This document shows, piece after piece, positions 1 to 7,712 of a DNA stretch of 13,468 nt. The number at the start of each line of letters is the position of its first letter. Position 1 is the first letter of the stretch. This DNA comes from Flavobacterium sp. UBA7680 (GTDB lineage Bacteria; Bacteroidota; Bacteroidia; Flavobacteriales; Flavobacteriaceae). A program made the position numbers and the translations under genes. The notes under the pieces were generated by a model. The model was not told where the DNA came from. It ran no database searches and saw only the letters and a list, made by a program, of their open reading frames with translations. Where the stretch lies: assembly GCF_002482975.1 (NCBI RefSeq), contig NZ_DLHA01000021.1, positions 290 to 13,757 on the forward strand. The letters run 5' to 3'.

Positions 1-1220
1 AACATTGTCCAAGAAGATGGAAGGTAATCTCTATGTAAAGAAGTAACAATAATTACGAATCTTTCAAACCACATTCCGATGTTTACAACGATCGAAATAA
101 TAAATGAAAACATGATACTTGTTCTTAATTTTTTGAACCACATAAATTGTGGAGAGAAAACGTTACAAGTCATCATTGACCAATATGCCCACCAGTAAGG
201 TCCAGTAGCTCTGTTTAAGAACGCATATTGCTCATATTCTACACCTGAATACCAAGCTACGAATAACTCAGTGATGTAAGCCACACCTACAATCGAACCT
301 GTAATCATGATAATGATGTTCATTAATTCGATATGTTGTAATGTAATGTATGCTTCAAGGTTAGAAACTTTTCTCATAACGATCAACAATGTGTTTACCA
401 TTGCAAATCCTGAGAATACCGCTCCAGCAACGAAGTAAGGAGGGAAAATTGTTGTATGCCATCCTGGAATTACAGAAGTAGCAAAGTCCATAGATACAAT
501 CGTGTGCACAGAAAGTACAAGAGGAGTAGCTAAACCAGCTAATACTAAAGATACTTCTTCAAAACGCTGCCAGTCTTTAGCTCTTCCGCTCCATCCGAAA
601 CTTAGGATAGAATAAACTCTTTTATTAAATGGAGTTATAGCTCTATCACGAAGCATTGCAAAGTCAGGTAATAAACCAGTCCACCAGAAAACTAATGATA
701 CTGAAAGATACGTTGAGATTGCGAATACGTCCCAAAGCAATGGTGAGTTAAAGTTTACCCATAAAGATCCAAATTGATTTGGAATAGGTAAAACCCAGTA
801 TGCTAACCATGGACGTCCCATGTGAATAATTGGAAATAAACCTGCTTGAACTACCGAGAAGATAGTCATTGCTTCTGCAGAACGGTTAATAGCCATTCTC
901 CAACGTTGACGGAAAAGTAATAGTACTGCAGAAATCAAAGTTCCAGCGTGACCAATACCAACCCACCAAACGAAGTTAGTAATATCCCAAGCCCAACCAA
1001 CTGTTTTATTTAATCCCCATGTTCCAATTCCGGTAGATACGGTGTAAATTATACAGCCCAATCCCCAAAGGAAGGCTATTAATGCGATTGAAAATACAAT
1101 CCACCATTGTTTATTTGCAGGTCCTTCAACAGGCGCTGCCACATCTACAGTTACATCATGATATGATTTATCACCTATAACTAAAGGTTTTCTAATGGGT
1201 GCTTCGTAGTGAGACGACAT
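1..1220 (-). CDS. actC: ActC, NrfD/PsrC-like quinol-oxidising membrane subunit of alternative complex III (partial, C-terminus off left edge)
   Basis: The reading frame opens at the ATG at 1218-1220 (MSSHYEAPIRKP...) and stays open for 406 codons to the window edge, so the C-terminus is missing. The protein is strongly hydrophobic. I count about nine membrane segments, roughly at residues 38-60, 80-103, 120-140, 165-190, 220-245, 255-285, 290-320, 335-360 and 370-395. This fits the NrfD/PsrC family, which usually has ten helices in ACIII. The W/G/H-rich helices (for example WWVGIGHAGTLISAVLLLF) are typical of ActC. In ACIII, ActC lies in the inner membrane next to the ActB iron-sulfur domain and provides a menaquinol-binding site. 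It lies 33 bases after actB with no promoter between, so it is presumably cotranscribed. An AAAGG run lies just before the ATG. Family assignment is firm from sequence and context; quinol binding is inferred from the family. Confidence 0.93.
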   Translation of the reverse strand, partial: MSSHYEAPIRKPLVIGDKSYHDVTVDVAAPVEGPANKQWWIVFSIALIAFLWGLGCIIYTVSTGIGTWGLNKTVGWAWDITNFVWWVGIGHAGTLISAVLLLFRQRWRMAINRSAEAMTIFSVVQAGLFPIIHMGRPWLAYWVLPIPNQFGSLWVNFNSPLLWDVFAISTYLSVSLVFWWTGLLPDFAMLRDRAITPFNKRVYSILSFGWSGRAKDWQRFEEVSLVLAGLATPLVLSVHTIVSMDFATSVIPGWHTTIFPPYFVAGAVFSGFAMVNTLLIVMRKVSNLEAYITLQHIELMNIIIMITGSIVGVAYITELFVAWYSGVEYEQYAFLNRATGPYWWAYWSMMTCNVFSPQFMWFKKLRTSIMFSFIISIVVNIGMWFERFVIIVTSLHRDYLPSSWTM

Positions 1221-1253
1221 AATCCTTTATATGTTTCTTAATTAATAATTTTA

Positions 1254-4200
1254 CTAAGTGTTTCTAACTTTTACGTGGTAGAAAACATTTGGTTTTGTAC
1301 CAACATGCTCTAATAAATGATACATTCTTTCGCTTTCTGCTAATTTAGCAACTTCGCTTTCTTTATCATTTACATCTCCAAATACCATCGCACCAGAAGA
1401 ACAAGCTGCAGAACATGCACAAGCATTGTTGAACTCGTCTTTAGCTACTACTCTACCTTGACGTTTTGCTTCAAGGATAACAGCTTGAGTACTTTGGATA
1501 CAGAATGAACATTTTTCCATAACTCCACGAGAACGAACGTTTACGTCTGGGTTTAATACCATACGACCTAAATCATCATTCATGTGATAATCGAATTCAC
1601 TGTTTTTGTTGTACAAGAACCAGTTGAAACGACGAACTTTATATGGACAGTTATTAGCACAGTAACGAGTACCAACACATCTGTTGTATGCCATGTGGTT
1701 TTGACCTTGACGACCGTGAGAAGTTGCAGCAACCGGACAAACTGTTTCACATGGTGCGTGATTACAGTGTTGACACATTACAGGCTGGAATGCCACTTGA
1801 GGGTTATCTCCAGGTTTTTCCATTTCATTAAATGTAGATAATGAACTAGATAAACCAGCAATTTTTTCTTTTCTTTCGTTATCACCTTCAAAAGTGCTTT
1901 CAGAAGAATAATATCTGTCAATACGTAACCAGTGCATATCACGGCTTCTTCTTACCTCTGCTTTACCAACAACTGGTACGTTGTTTTCAGCGTGACAAGC
2001 GATAACACATGCTCCACATCCTGTACAAGCATTTAAGTCAATCGAAAGATTGAAGTGATGTCCTGTAGAACGATCAAATGATTCCCATAAATCAACAGTA
2101 GTAGCTTCTACTTCTTGGTGATCTAAAGATACCATTGGCTGCTCATTCCAATGTTTAGCATCTTGAGTATTGAAAATCTCTAAAGTAGTTTCTTTAATGA
2201 TATCTCCTCTACCCATTAATGTTTTCTGTCCTTGAACACAAGCAAACTCATGCTCTCCATTTGCCTTAGCAATAGAAACAGATTGAACACTATTGAAATT
2301 TTTATATAAAGCGTAAGCATTTAAACCTACTTGCATTTCTTCTTTTAGAGAAGCTTTACGGCCGTAACCAACAGCTAAACCAACTGTTCCAACAGCTTGT
2401 CCAGGCTGAACAATTACTGGAACATTTTCTAATTTAGAACCATCAGCAATTGTAATAGTAGCATAACTACCATTTAACCCTCCGTTTGCAACGATTTCAT
2501 TTGATAATCCTAATTTCTTAGCATCTGCATTTGAAACTGTAACATAGTTATCCCAAGAAACTCTTGTAATTGGATCTGGAAACTCTTGCAACCAAGGGTT
2601 GTTTGCATGCTGTCCATCACCCATACCTGTTTTAGTATATAATACTAATTCAAAGTCTCCAGTTGATTTTGATTTTGAAAGTACATTTGCAGCACCTGCG
2701 AAATCATAAGAACCACCTGCTAAAGGAGTAGAACCAACAACAAAAATACCATCGTGTAAAACTTTATTCCAAGAAGAACCTGCAATGATTGCAGCTGAAT
2801 TAGCTTTCAAGTAATCATAGAAAGTTCCAGAAGTTCCGTTTAAAGATAATAAAACGTCTTGAAATTGTTTTGTATTGAAAATTGGACGAATAGTTGGTTG
2901 TGTTAAACTATAAGTTCCTTTTGTAATAACTACATCACCCCAAGATTCTAAGTAATGAGGAGCCGGAGCCGCAACTTTAACAATAGAAGCAGTTTCATCA
3001 TCTCTTAAAGAAAAAGCAACTGATGTATCTACTTTTTTCAATCCAGAAACAAAAGAAGCTGAATCAGCTAAAGTATAAACTGGATTAACACCACTCATAA
3101 TTAAAGTATGAACACTTCCTGCATTCATATCTTTTATTAATTGAGCAATAACAGCATTAGATCCTTTTCTAATTTGTCTTGTTCCTGCAGTATTAAAAGC
3201 CTCACTAGCCAATGCCTGATTGATAGCTAAAACTAATAATTGTGCATTTTTATCTTCAATTCCTGATACTAAAATTCCTTTTGTTCCAGATGCTTTTAAC
3301 TGCTGCGCTGCTTTTACAACTTCTGCTTTAAATTTTTCATCTAAAGTAACCGGAACAGAAGCACCAACAACAATATTATAAATTTGAACTAAAGCTTGTT
3401 TTTGATCAGCCGTACTCATTGGTACACGCTTATCAGCAGCAGCTCCAGATAAAGTCATGTTTGATTCAAACTGAAAATGACGAGACATTTTTCCGTTTTG
3501 AGGAATACGTCCTTTTGCATATCCAGCATCATATCCACCACCTTGCCAGTCTCCTAAGAAATCAGCACCAACAGATACAATTAATGAAGCTTTTGAAAAA
3601 TCATAATCAACCAAAGCTCTTTCACCGTATACAGTTTCGAATGCATCTAATGCTTCAGAAGAAGAAACTGCATCATAAACAACATGTTTAGCATTTGGGT
3701 TCTTAGCAATAAATTCTCCAATCAACTTTTCAGTAGATGGACTTGCTAATGTATTTGTCAACAATACAACCTGTCCGCCTTTAGCTTTTGCTTTAGCTAT
3801 AGCTGATTTAATTTCTAAATCAACAGTAGACCAGCTAGTATTTTTACCATCTTTCTTTGGTTCTTTCAAACGTCCACTATCATATAATGATAAGATAGAC
3901 GCGTGAATTCTAGCATTAGCTGAAAACTTAGCTCCAGAAATAGTATTGTTCTCAATTTTAATTGGACGACCCTCACGAGTTTTTACCAAAAGGTTAGCAA
4001 AATCAAAACCATCAAAAACAGTAGTTGCATAATAATCTGCAACACCAGGAATGATTTGCTCTGGTTGTAATACATAAGGGATAGACTTGTGCACAGGACC
4101 TTCACAAGCAGCAAGTGTAACTGCCGCAGTACTAAATCCTACGTACTTTAAAAAGTCACGACGTGAAGTTCCAGATGAAGCTAAAGCATCTGCATTTCCT

Positions 4201-4313
4201 AAGAATTCATCCGTAGGAATTTCTTCAACAAATTCGTTATTTCTAAGCGCCTCAACAATAGAACTATTTTCTAGTTCTTCAACACTTTTCCAGTATTTTT
4301 TGTTTGATGACAT
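1254..4313 (-). CDS. actB: ActB, molybdopterin-oxidoreductase-like and [Fe-S] subunit of alternative complex III
   Basis: The 1019-residue protein matches the family called TAT-variant-translocated molybdopterin oxidoreductase. An unusually long leader (about 49 residues, with YWKSVEEL near the start) precedes a twin-arginine motif SRRDFLK (50-56), a hydrophobic stretch and a lipobox-like LAAC ending at C70, so export by Tat and lipid anchoring are likely. Residues about 80-720 form the molybdopterin-oxidoreductase-like domain. It has no cysteine between C70 and about residue 694, hence no iron-sulfur site, in keeping with the cofactor-free domain of known ACIII. Residues about 745-1019 are a ferredoxin-like domain with four cysteine groups: 763/766/769/773, 847/850/855/859, 879/885/889 and 935/938/967/971. 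The third group is CVGTRYC, with Thr882 where a cysteine is usual, which predicts one [3Fe-4S] and three [4Fe-4S] clusters. The gene lies 32 bases after actA and 33 before actC. It should relay electrons from menaquinol to the ActA hemes. Confidence 0.96.
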   Translation of the reverse strand: MSSNKKYWKSVEELENSSIVEALRNNEFVEEIPTDEFLGNADALASSGTSRRDFLKYVGFSTAAVTLAACEGPVHKSIPYVLQPEQIIPGVADYYATTVFDGFDFANLLVKTREGRPIKIENNTISGAKFSANARIHASILSLYDSGRLKEPKKDGKNTSWSTVDLEIKSAIAKAKAKGGQVVLLTNTLASPSTEKLIGEFIAKNPNAKHVVYDAVSSSEALDAFETVYGERALVDYDFSKASLIVSVGADFLGDWQGGGYDAGYAKGRIPQNGKMSRHFQFESNMTLSGAAADKRVPMSTADQKQALVQIYNIVVGASVPVTLDEKFKAEVVKAAQQLKASGTKGILVSGIEDKNAQLLVLAINQALASEAFNTAGTRQIRKGSNAVIAQLIKDMNAGSVHTLIMSGVNPVYTLADSASFVSGLKKVDTSVAFSLRDDETASIVKVAAPAPHYLESWGDVVITKGTYSLTQPTIRPIFNTKQFQDVLLSLNGTSGTFYDYLKANSAAIIAGSSWNKVLHDGIFVVGSTPLAGGSYDFAGAANVLSKSKSTGDFELVLYTKTGMGDGQHANNPWLQEFPDPITRVSWDNYVTVSNADAKKLGLSNEIVANGGLNGSYATITIADGSKLENVPVIVQPGQAVGTVGLAVGYGRKASLKEEMQVGLNAYALYKNFNSVQSVSIAKANGEHEFACVQGQKTLMGRGDIIKETTLEIFNTQDAKHWNEQPMVSLDHQEVEATTVDLWESFDRSTGHHFNLSIDLNACTGCGACVIACHAENNVPVVGKAEVRRSRDMHWLRIDRYYSSESTFEGDNERKEKIAGLSSSLSTFNEMEKPGDNPQVAFQPVMCQHCNHAPCETVCPVAATSHGRQGQNHMAYNRCVGTRYCANNCPYKVRRFNWFLYNKNSEFDYHMNDDLGRMVLNPDVNVRSRGVMEKCSFCIQSTQAVILEAKRQGRVVAKDEFNNACACSAACSSGAMVFGDVNDKESEVAKLAESERMYHLLEHVGTKPNVFYHVKVRNT

Positions 4314-4345
4314 TGTATATAAATATTAAAATCTTAATAATTCGA

Positions 4346-5683
4346 TTAATAGTGGCATTTACCGCATTCTAAACCTCCCATTTGCGCTGCAGTTAATTTC
4401 TCTACACCGTATTTTTTAGAAAGTTCAGCATGAATTTTATCATAATATGCATTTCCTTCCATCTTAACATCAGTTTTTCTATGACAGTCAATACACCATC
4501 CCATTGTTAATTTAGAATATTGCTTCATGATTTCAAATTCCTGCACTGGACCGTGACAAGTTTGACATTCAACTCCTGCAACAGAAACGTGTTGTGAGTG
4601 GTTGAAGTAAACAAAATCAGGAAGATTGTGAATACGAACCCATTTTACAGGCTGTGTTTTTCCAGTATAAGCTTGTTTAGTCTTATCCCATCCAACAGCA
4701 TCGTATAATTTTTGAATTTGAGCATCGTAAAATGCTTTGCTGTACTCAGCAGTAGCAGTAGTTTCTGCAACTTCAGAAATGTTTTTATGACAGTTCATAC
4801 AAACATTTAAAGAAGGAATACCAGCAGTTTTACTTACACGAGCAGCAGAGTGACAATATTTACAATTGATCTCGTTATCTCCAGCGTGAATTTTGTGAGA
4901 ATAGTGAATTGGCTGAATTGGCTCATAATTTTGATCAACACCAACCTGCATCAAGAATCCGTACACAAAGTAACCACTAGCTAAAAGCAAGAATATAGAA
5001 GTAACTAATACTAAAAATTGGTTTTTAGCAAATGCTTTCCAAATTGGAGTTCTAGCCTCTTTAGGCCCAACTACAATTCCATTATTACTTGCAACTTTAG
5101 TTAATACTTTGTTCACCATGAACAACATAACAACTAAAATAGCCATAACTAAAGCAAGAGCTCCTAAAATAATATTATTTGAGATTCCGCTTCCTTCAGC
5201 TTGAGGACCTGTTGGCAATGCAGACGCAGCTCCAGCAGGCTTTTCAGGTATAGGCTGAGAAGTATAAGCGATAATATTATCAATATCACCTTCAGACAAC
5301 TGAGGAAAAGAAGTCATTACAGACTTATTATTCTCTTCGAAAAGCTTTACAGCAACAGGGTCACCTGACTTAATTACTTCAGAGCTATTATGAACCCACT
5401 TGTAAATCCAAGCCATTTCATGTTTAGCAGCAACTCCTCTAAGAGCTGGACCAGTTGATTTAGCATCTAATTTGTGACATGCAGCGCAATTTGCATTAAA
5501 AAGTTCTTTCCCTTTTACCGGATCACCACCACCAGATGCAGCAGCAGGAGCTGCAGCAGCTTCAGTCGCCGCAGGAGCTGCAGCCGGATCTTGAGCAAAT
5601 GAAGTTAGGGAGAAAATTAACGTTAGCGATAAACTAAGTAATAATTTTCTTGAGATCGAATTATGGTTACCCACCTTTTTCAT
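4346..5683 (-). CDS. actA: ActA, multiheme cytochrome c subunit of alternative complex III (six heme motifs)
   Basis: The 445-residue protein begins with a Sec signal peptide (cleavage near SFA|QD, residue 30) and an Ala/Pro/Gly-rich linker (32-53). Residues 54-145 form a class I monoheme cytochrome c domain with CAACH at 66-70 and a probable Met123 ligand. Two membrane segments follow (about 169-191 and 221-244). Then comes a periplasmic multiheme domain with five CxxCH motifs starting at C274, C295, C373, C397 and C440; the last one ends one residue before the C-terminus. Six c-type hemes are therefore predicted. Characterised ActA is usually described as pentaheme, so the N-terminal domain looks like a fused electron-delivery domain. 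It is the first gene of the operon, with a Bacteroidetes-type promoter about 90 bases upstream and actB 32 bases downstream. It likely takes electrons from the ActB clusters and passes them towards the terminal oxidase. The start at 5681-5683 is the one that gives the signal peptide. Confidence 0.95.
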   Translation of the reverse strand: MKKVGNHNSISRKLLLSLSLTLIFSLTSFAQDPAAAPAATEAAAAPAAASGGGDPVKGKELFNANCAACHKLDAKSTGPALRGVAAKHEMAWIYKWVHNSSEVIKSGDPVAVKLFEENNKSVMTSFPQLSEGDIDNIIAYTSQPIPEKPAGAASALPTGPQAEGSGISNNIILGALALVMAILVVMLFMVNKVLTKVASNNGIVVGPKEARTPIWKAFAKNQFLVLVTSIFLLLASGYFVYGFLMQVGVDQNYEPIQPIHYSHKIHAGDNEINCKYCHSAARVSKTAGIPSLNVCMNCHKNISEVAETTATAEYSKAFYDAQIQKLYDAVGWDKTKQAYTGKTQPVKWVRIHNLPDFVYFNHSQHVSVAGVECQTCHGPVQEFEIMKQYSKLTMGWCIDCHRKTDVKMEGNAYYDKIHAELSKKYGVEKLTAAQMGGLECGKCHY

Positions 5684-5770
5684 ATAGTATAATAATTATC
5701 TACTAATTTTTGGTATGATTTTTTCTGTAATAAGTCAGACAAAAATGTATACCTTCTTTTAAAACTTGCA

Positions 5771-5801
5771 CAAAAATACGACTTATGAACTATTCTCAAA
5801 A
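5771..5801 (-). promoter_or_regulatory. Promoter of the act operon (Bacteroidetes -33/-7 type)
   Basis: Read on the minus strand, TTTTG (5801-5797) is followed by 18 bases and then TATTTTTG (5778-5771), an exact match to TAnnTTTG. The predicted start is near 5765, giving a leader of about 80 bases before actA. This is the only good promoter I see for actA-actB-actC. Confidence 0.65.
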
Positions 5802-5818
5802 CCTTAAAATAGTCTTAA

Positions 5819-5837
5819 ATATCAATTTATATCAATT
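5819..5837. repeat. Two direct ATATCAATT copies, 10-base period
   Basis: ATATCAATT occurs at 5819-5827 and again at 5829-5837, one helical turn apart. The pair lies between the diverging promoters of actA and the SPOR-domain gene. It could be a regulator-binding site, but such short AT-rich repeats also arise by chance in this composition. Confidence 0.3.
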
Positions 5838-5853
5838 CTAAATAATATTAAAA

Positions 5854-5884
5854 TTTTACATACAAACTTTAAATAGTATTTTTG
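5854..5884 (+). promoter_or_regulatory. Promoter of the SPOR-domain gene
   Basis: TTTTA (5854-5858, an imperfect -33) is followed by 18 bases and then TATTTTTG (5877-5884, exact TAnnTTTG). The predicted transcript start near 5890 leaves about 12 bases before the ATG at 5903. It also rules out the in-frame TTG at 5882 as a start, because that codon lies inside the -7 box. Confidence 0.6.
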
Positions 5885-5902
5885 CATAAAAACCATCACA
5901 TT

Positions 5903-6292
5903 ATGAGAATTTTAACCTCTTCAAAAAACGTTTTCTTAACATTCACAATGTTGACATTAGCATATAATATTCATGCTCAAAGCCAAAATTTAACATTGAA
6001 TCAAGACCCAAAATTTGAGCAATTATTGAACGATAAACGCAAATTTAACACATCAATAAGTACAAACGATTCTTATCGAATTCAAATTTTTAGCGGCAAA
6101 AGCGAAGATGCAAAAAAGACTCTTTCTGACTTCAAAAGAGAGTACACAAATATTGACGGCACTATAATTTTCAACACTCCAAATTATAAGGTTATTGTTG
6201 GAAATTTCAAGTCAAGAATAGAAGCTGAAAGAAACTTAATCGACATCAGAAAAAAGTACAAAAGTGTCTTTTTAATTAAGCCGGGTAAATAA
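5903..6292 (+). CDS. Secreted SPOR-domain protein
   Basis: I start this 129-residue protein at the ATG at 5903. The frame is open further upstream to a TTG at 5882, but that codon sits inside the promoter. Residues 1-25 form a Sec signal peptide ending AQ (cleavage near HA|Q). After a polar linker, residues about 57-127 form one SPOR domain: a YRIQIFSG first strand, a helix around 68-80, the strand pair YKVIVGNFKSRIEAER (95-110), a second helix and a last strand SVFLIKP. SPOR domains bind denuded glycan strands of peptidoglycan, so a periplasmic cell-wall or division-site role is likely but unproven. There is no lipobox, membrane anchor or second domain. It diverges from actA and has its own promoter and terminator. 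SPOR genes beside act genes are familiar to me in Bacteroidetes, but nothing in the sequence ties this protein to ACIII. Confidence 0.85.
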   Translation: MRILTSSKNVFLTFTMLTLAYNIHAQSQNLTLNQDPKFEQLLNDKRKFNTSISTNDSYRIQIFSGKSEDAKKTLSDFKREYTNIDGTIIFNTPNYKVIVGNFKSRIEAERNLIDIRKKYKSVFLIKPGK

Positions 6293-6305
6293 TTAAAAAC
6301 TAAGC

Positions 6306-6345
6306 AAAAAGAAAAAGCGAGATGACTATCTCGCTTTTTCTTTTT
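6306..6345. terminator. Two-way intrinsic terminator
   Basis: A perfect 18-base-pair stem (6306-6323 with 6328-6345) closes on a GACT loop. The core is GCGAGAT/ATCTCGC and the outer arm is A-rich on one side and T-rich on the other, so both strands end in a U tract. It begins 13 bases after the SPOR stop and lies about 90 bases beyond the stop of the convergent DUF4920 gene, so it can serve both. Confidence 0.88.
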
Positions 6346-6434
6346 ATAAATTTAAGTGCATGTACTATTTTACTATACAAGCTCTTTTATCTTTACAACT
6401 TCATCATTGATATCAAATTCAACTTTGCAATTAT

Positions 6435-6947
6435 TTAGTTTATTACTTTTATTCCATTGGCTAAAAATCTAATTTCTTCCTTTGGGACAGTAATGGCATC
6501 TATTTCAGCTTTTGTCTTTTTAGCATCTTTAGCATAATGTTTCAGCTCTTCAACAGATGTAACTTTTCGTTCGGCATTACCTTCTAGAACTACTTTTTTA
6601 CCTTTCAGCGCTGTTGGAACAAAAAATGCATAATCTTTCATTTTAACAAAGAATGAGGAACCATTTTCTGTTTTAATAGTCAACCAGCATCCTCTCTTTT
6701 CACAAACATCAGTCACTTCTCCTTTTACTGCAACACCTTCTGCTTTTTTTACATCCTTCAATACACCTTCCAGTTTATCTACAGAAATTGCATTATTTAT
6801 TGAAGCCGTTGAAATATTTTCTCCATAGAAATCTCCTATCACCGCATTACCGGCCGGCGGTGATGGTTTTTCAATAGCCTCCTGTGAAAAAGACAATGAA
6901 GAAAAACCTACAAGAAAAAGAACTGTATATATCGCTAATCGTTTCAT
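6435..6947 (-). CDS. Secreted DUF4920 protein
   Basis: The 170-residue protein has a Sec signal peptide (1-22, ending SFSQ) and a body that I recognise as the DUF4920 family, which is common in Bacteroidetes. The conserved core runs about 58-150. It has GVAVKGEVTDVCEKRGCWLT (71-90) with paired cysteines C82 and C87, a short beta-rich section (FFVKMKDYAFFVP, 99-111), KGKKVVLEGNAERK and a late ELKHYAKDA. The beta-rich fold and the C-x4-C-W motif suggest an OB-like periplasmic domain that might bind metal or form a disulfide. That is inference, as no function is established to my knowledge. A -7 box at 6965-6972 indicates its own promoter, so it need not depend on the unknown gene upstream. Transcription probably ends at the shared hairpin at 6306-6345. 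Confidence 0.85.
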   Translation of the reverse strand: MKRLAIYTVLFLVGFSSLSFSQEAIEKPSPPAGNAVIGDFYGENISTASINNAISVDKLEGVLKDVKKAEGVAVKGEVTDVCEKRGCWLTIKTENGSSFFVKMKDYAFFVPTALKGKKVVLEGNAERKVTSVEELKHYAKDAKKTKAEIDAITVPKEEIRFLANGIKVIN

Positions 6948-6964
6948 GTTTATATATTTATTAT

Positions 6965-6972
6965 CAAAAATA
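6965..6972 (-). promoter_or_regulatory. -7 box of the DUF4920 gene promoter
   Basis: TATTTTTG on the minus strand matches TAnnTTTG exactly and lies 17 bases before the ATG at 6945-6947. The expected -33 position, about 18 bases further upstream, holds only a T-run and not a clear TTG, so the call is moderate. Confidence 0.45.
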
Positions 6973-7019
6973 ACATTAAAATCTGAAATAAAAATACACT
7001 TTTTTTTACAAAACCATAT

Positions 7020-7418
7020 TTACTCAGAAGATGTAAAATCATTCCGAAGCAGTTCTTTTTTCACTCCCTCCAAATCTGCCAAAAAAGCAGGATTAGCAAA
7101 AAGACTTTCAACAGTTGCCTTTCCCATAATCCTCCCCATTGCATCGCTGGCAGCTTTTAGAAAGCGAATATTATTTTTAGATTCAACAACTCTTTTTGCA
7201 TGTTCTAAATCCATTTCATAAGCGCGGGAAGCAATCTCTGGAGGAGATGAAAGTAATACCAAACTATTTGGAATTTCCTCTTCAGATAAATACCCATGCA
7301 ACAAACCCGGTATAATTAACCTAAACTGTTCAATGTTCGTAAATTTAGAAATAACATTACTGCGTTTAAAACTTTTAGAAACAAGCGTATTAATAATTTG
7401 AATTATTTTTAATCTCAT
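7020..7418 (-). CDS. Unrecognised 132-residue protein, probably cytoplasmic and helical
   Basis: I do not recognise this family. The frame is intact from the ATG at 7416-7418 to the stop at 7020-7022. There is no signal peptide, membrane segment or metal-binding cysteine pattern, and the protein contains no cysteine at all. Composition suggests mostly helices: a basic N-terminus (RLKIIQIINTLVSKSFKR), then a middle with LLHGYLSEEEIPNS (39-52) and LLSSPPEIA (55-63), and a charged amphipathic second half with DLEHAKRVVESK (70-81) and AMGRIMGKATVESLFANP (93-110). The ordinary, coding-like amino-acid use argues for a real gene. It runs in the same direction as the DUF4920 gene 72 bases downstream and as infB upstream. 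A terminator at 7666-7693 separates it from infB, and I see no convincing -33/-7 promoter. AAAGAG just before the ATG may serve as a weak ribosome binding site. Confidence 0.65.
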   Translation of the reverse strand: MRLKIIQIINTLVSKSFKRSNVISKFTNIEQFRLIIPGLLHGYLSEEEIPNSLVLLSSPPEIASRAYEMDLEHAKRVVESKNNIRFLKAASDAMGRIMGKATVESLFANPAFLADLEGVKKELLRNDFTSSE

Positions 7419-7712
7419 ATCTCTTTTATCTAAACTTCTACATTTACCTGTTTCCCTTTAATTTTAATTGCAATAGACCATTAGAATATTTCTATCAAAT
7501 AAATCTTATGTTAATCAATTAAACTAAAGCAAAAAACAATTCAATATTAAAACCTTAAAACAAATAAATAATTCAGAAATCAAAACACATCTGTTTTTCA
7601 GTATTATGTTTCATATTACAACATGCAACATATTTGTTTATTAAATACCAAAATATACTAAACAAAAAAAATCCCGATTGCTCGGGATTTTTTATAAACT
7701 AAAACTATAATT
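7419..7712. other. AT-rich intergenic stretch
   Basis: This 294-base gap separates infB from the unknown 132-residue gene. Apart from the terminator at 7666-7693 I see only low-complexity AT-rich DNA: no credible small gene, no RNA gene and no exact TAnnTTTG box on the minus strand that would start the downstream gene. Confidence 0.6.
7666..7693 (-). terminator. Terminator of the rimP-nusA-infB operon
   Basis: TCCCGA (7672-7677) pairs with TCGGGA (7682-7687) across a TTGC loop, and the arms extend with A/T pairs to 12 base pairs. On the minus strand the stem runs into eight T residues. It lies about 20 bases after the infB stop. Confidence 0.9.

Noticed and set aside
1584..4329. Short open frames on the + strand opposite actB (for example 1584-1841, 3419-3691, 4087-4329)
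   Set aside because: They are antisense to a conserved gene, with composition unlike real proteins and no promoter or ribosome binding site.
5882..5902. In-frame TTG start at 5882 that would lengthen the SPOR protein by seven residues
   Set aside because: It lies within the TATTTTTG -7 box of that gene, upstream of the expected transcript start, and would push the signal peptide inward.
6373..6475. An open frame on the minus strand, shifted relative to the DUF4920 gene and running past its stop, with a protein-like ending (KVEFDINDEVVKIKELV)
   Set aside because: It has no start codon, is only about 32 codons long, and the DUF4920 protein already ends at a normal place. A lost C-terminal extension by frameshift is possible but unsupported.
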